Positions 15,718 through 16,368 of a stretch of DNA of 16,368 nucleotides are shown here, in pieces. The stretch is taken from contig JADINB010000085.1 of the NCBI GenBank assembly GCA_017694275.1, positions 1 to 16,368 on the forward strand, in the 5' to 3' direction. The DNA is from Candidatus Egerieousia excrementavium. GTDB lineage: Bacteria; Bacteroidota; Bacteroidia; Bacteroidales; UBA932. Within the stretch, counting starts at the first letter, position 1. Each line of letters begins with the position of its first letter. Position numbers and translations under genes: made by a program. A model generated the notes under the pieces. It was not told the DNA's origin. It saw only the letters and a list, made by a program, of their open reading frames with translations, and made no database searches.

Positions 15718-16368
15718 CTACTTGTCTGTAAAAAAACCGTCTCTGAAATTTACGAAAAAGACCCGCTCCACACCTCTTGTTATTGCCGTGTAGAGCCATT
15801 TCTTATCATCTATCGTAAGTTCTTCCTTCCAGAACGGATTGTCTATGAATACGCATTTCCACTGGCCGCCCTGCGATTTGTGGCAGGTTATCGCCGTAGC
15901 ATACTTTATCTGCAGCGCATTGTAATATTTGTCTTCACGTATAGCCCTGAGCCTCTCTTTCTTTGTCTTGATATTGCCATAATCTTCCGCCACATTTTCA
16001 TACAGAAGCCTCTGCTGCTCCCTGGAAAGCGCAGCTTCTGTCGAGGTCAGGGTATCCGTAATTACTTTTGCAACTATCTCGGTATTGTCATAATCAGGAA
16101 AGGAAAGCCTTGCGGTGGCAAAGTTGAAACCGTAAAGTTCTTCGTAATGCCCTATATGCTCAAGAATGCACATGTCGCCGTTGGCAATGAAATCCAAATC
16201 CGGACTCTGTTCCGCAAAGTGGTAACAGTTCTTTACCACCATGAGTTTGTCTCCCTTTGCGAGCCGCTCCTCCTTGAAAAGCACCCGTCCCCTTATTCCT
16301 TCATTATATCTGTTTGCACGGATATTCGAGCGGCAGAGAACCACCACCTCGTCGAGTCCGTATTTGTC
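15718..16368 (-). CDS. RecD/Pif1-like SF1 DNA helicase (C-terminal part, cut by right edge)
   Basis: This is the last 216 residues of an ATP-dependent superfamily 1 helicase. The frame is already open at base 16368 (DKYGLDEVVVLCRSN), so the GTG at 16347 is not the true start. VVVLCRSNIRANRYNEGIR matches the motif IV region of RecD-like helicases. TCHKSQGGQW is motif V (UvrD_C_2 type) and WLYTAITRGVERV is motif VI with the conserved arginine. Related Bacteroidales proteins have about 450-480 residues, so more than half lies outside the window. It is unlikely to be part of a RecBCD complex, as RecBCD is not typical here; a stand-alone RecD2/Pif1-like repair helicase is more likely. The stop TAG is 21 bases before the DPP4-type gene, suggesting co-transcription. 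Confidence 0.88.
   Translation of the reverse strand, partial: DKYGLDEVVVLCRSNIRANRYNEGIRGRVLFKEERLAKGDKLMVVKNCYHFAEQSPDLDFIANGDMCILEHIGHYEELYGFNFATARLSFPDYDNTEIVAKVITDTLTSTEAALSREQQRLLYENVAEDYGNIKTKKERLRAIREDKYYNALQIKYATAITCHKSQGGQWKCVFIDNPFWKEELTIDDKKWLYTAITRGVERVFFVNFRDGFFTDK

Overview
The window looks like chromosomal DNA of a member of the order Bacteroidales (phylum Bacteroidota). The evidence is: promoter -7 boxes of the TAnnTTTG type; A-rich gene leaders that mostly lack Shine-Dalgarno motifs; a TonB-dependent receptor with an N-terminal carboxypeptidase-regulatory-like domain; BACON domains; and protein families I know almost only from this order (DUF4857, DUF4876, DUF6850-like). The genus cannot be fixed from the sequence. 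I see no rRNA, tRNA, CRISPR, insertion sequence or phage gene, and no gene-free stretch longer than about 80 bases.

Layout. (1) 1-641, minus strand: the first 213 codons of a phosphoglucomutase/phosphomannomutase-type enzyme, running off the left edge. (2) 642-721: an 80-base AT-rich divergent promoter region. (3) 722-3342, plus strand: a two-gene unit, a MATE efflux protein followed by a class I methyltransferase with a THUMP-like C-terminus. (4) 3405-7193: a five-gene operon with its own promoter, encoding a Cys/His-rich lipoprotein, a PepSY-associated membrane protein, an ABC ATPase, a six-helix ABC permease and a membrane-anchored DUF4857 protein. (5) 7265-13514: a four-gene operon with its own promoter, encoding a TonB-dependent receptor, a small lipoprotein, a DUF6850-like outer-membrane barrel, and a lipoprotein with two BACON-type domains and a DUF4876 domain. 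(6) 13525-16368, minus strand and convergent: a secreted DPP4-type serine peptidase, preceded by the C-terminal part of a RecD/Pif1-like SF1 helicase that runs off the right edge.

The most interesting part is 3339-13514. The two adjacent operons have almost identically built promoters (TTG, 20 bases, TAnnTTTG). Together they encode a complete envelope-spanning set: an energised outer-membrane receptor, a second barrel, three lipoproteins, an inner-membrane PepSY protein with three histidines near its membrane segments, and an ABC-2-like ATPase/permease pair. There is no SusD, no glycoside hydrolase and no recognisable periplasmic binding protein, so this is not a standard polysaccharide-utilisation locus. 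The PepSY protein and a CxHxCxH motif in the first lipoprotein suggest handling of a metal, heme or metallophore, but the substrate is not shown by the sequence. The receptor's start codon is preceded directly by an ATG-TAA start-stop pair that is partly inside an imperfect inverted repeat, a possible control element.
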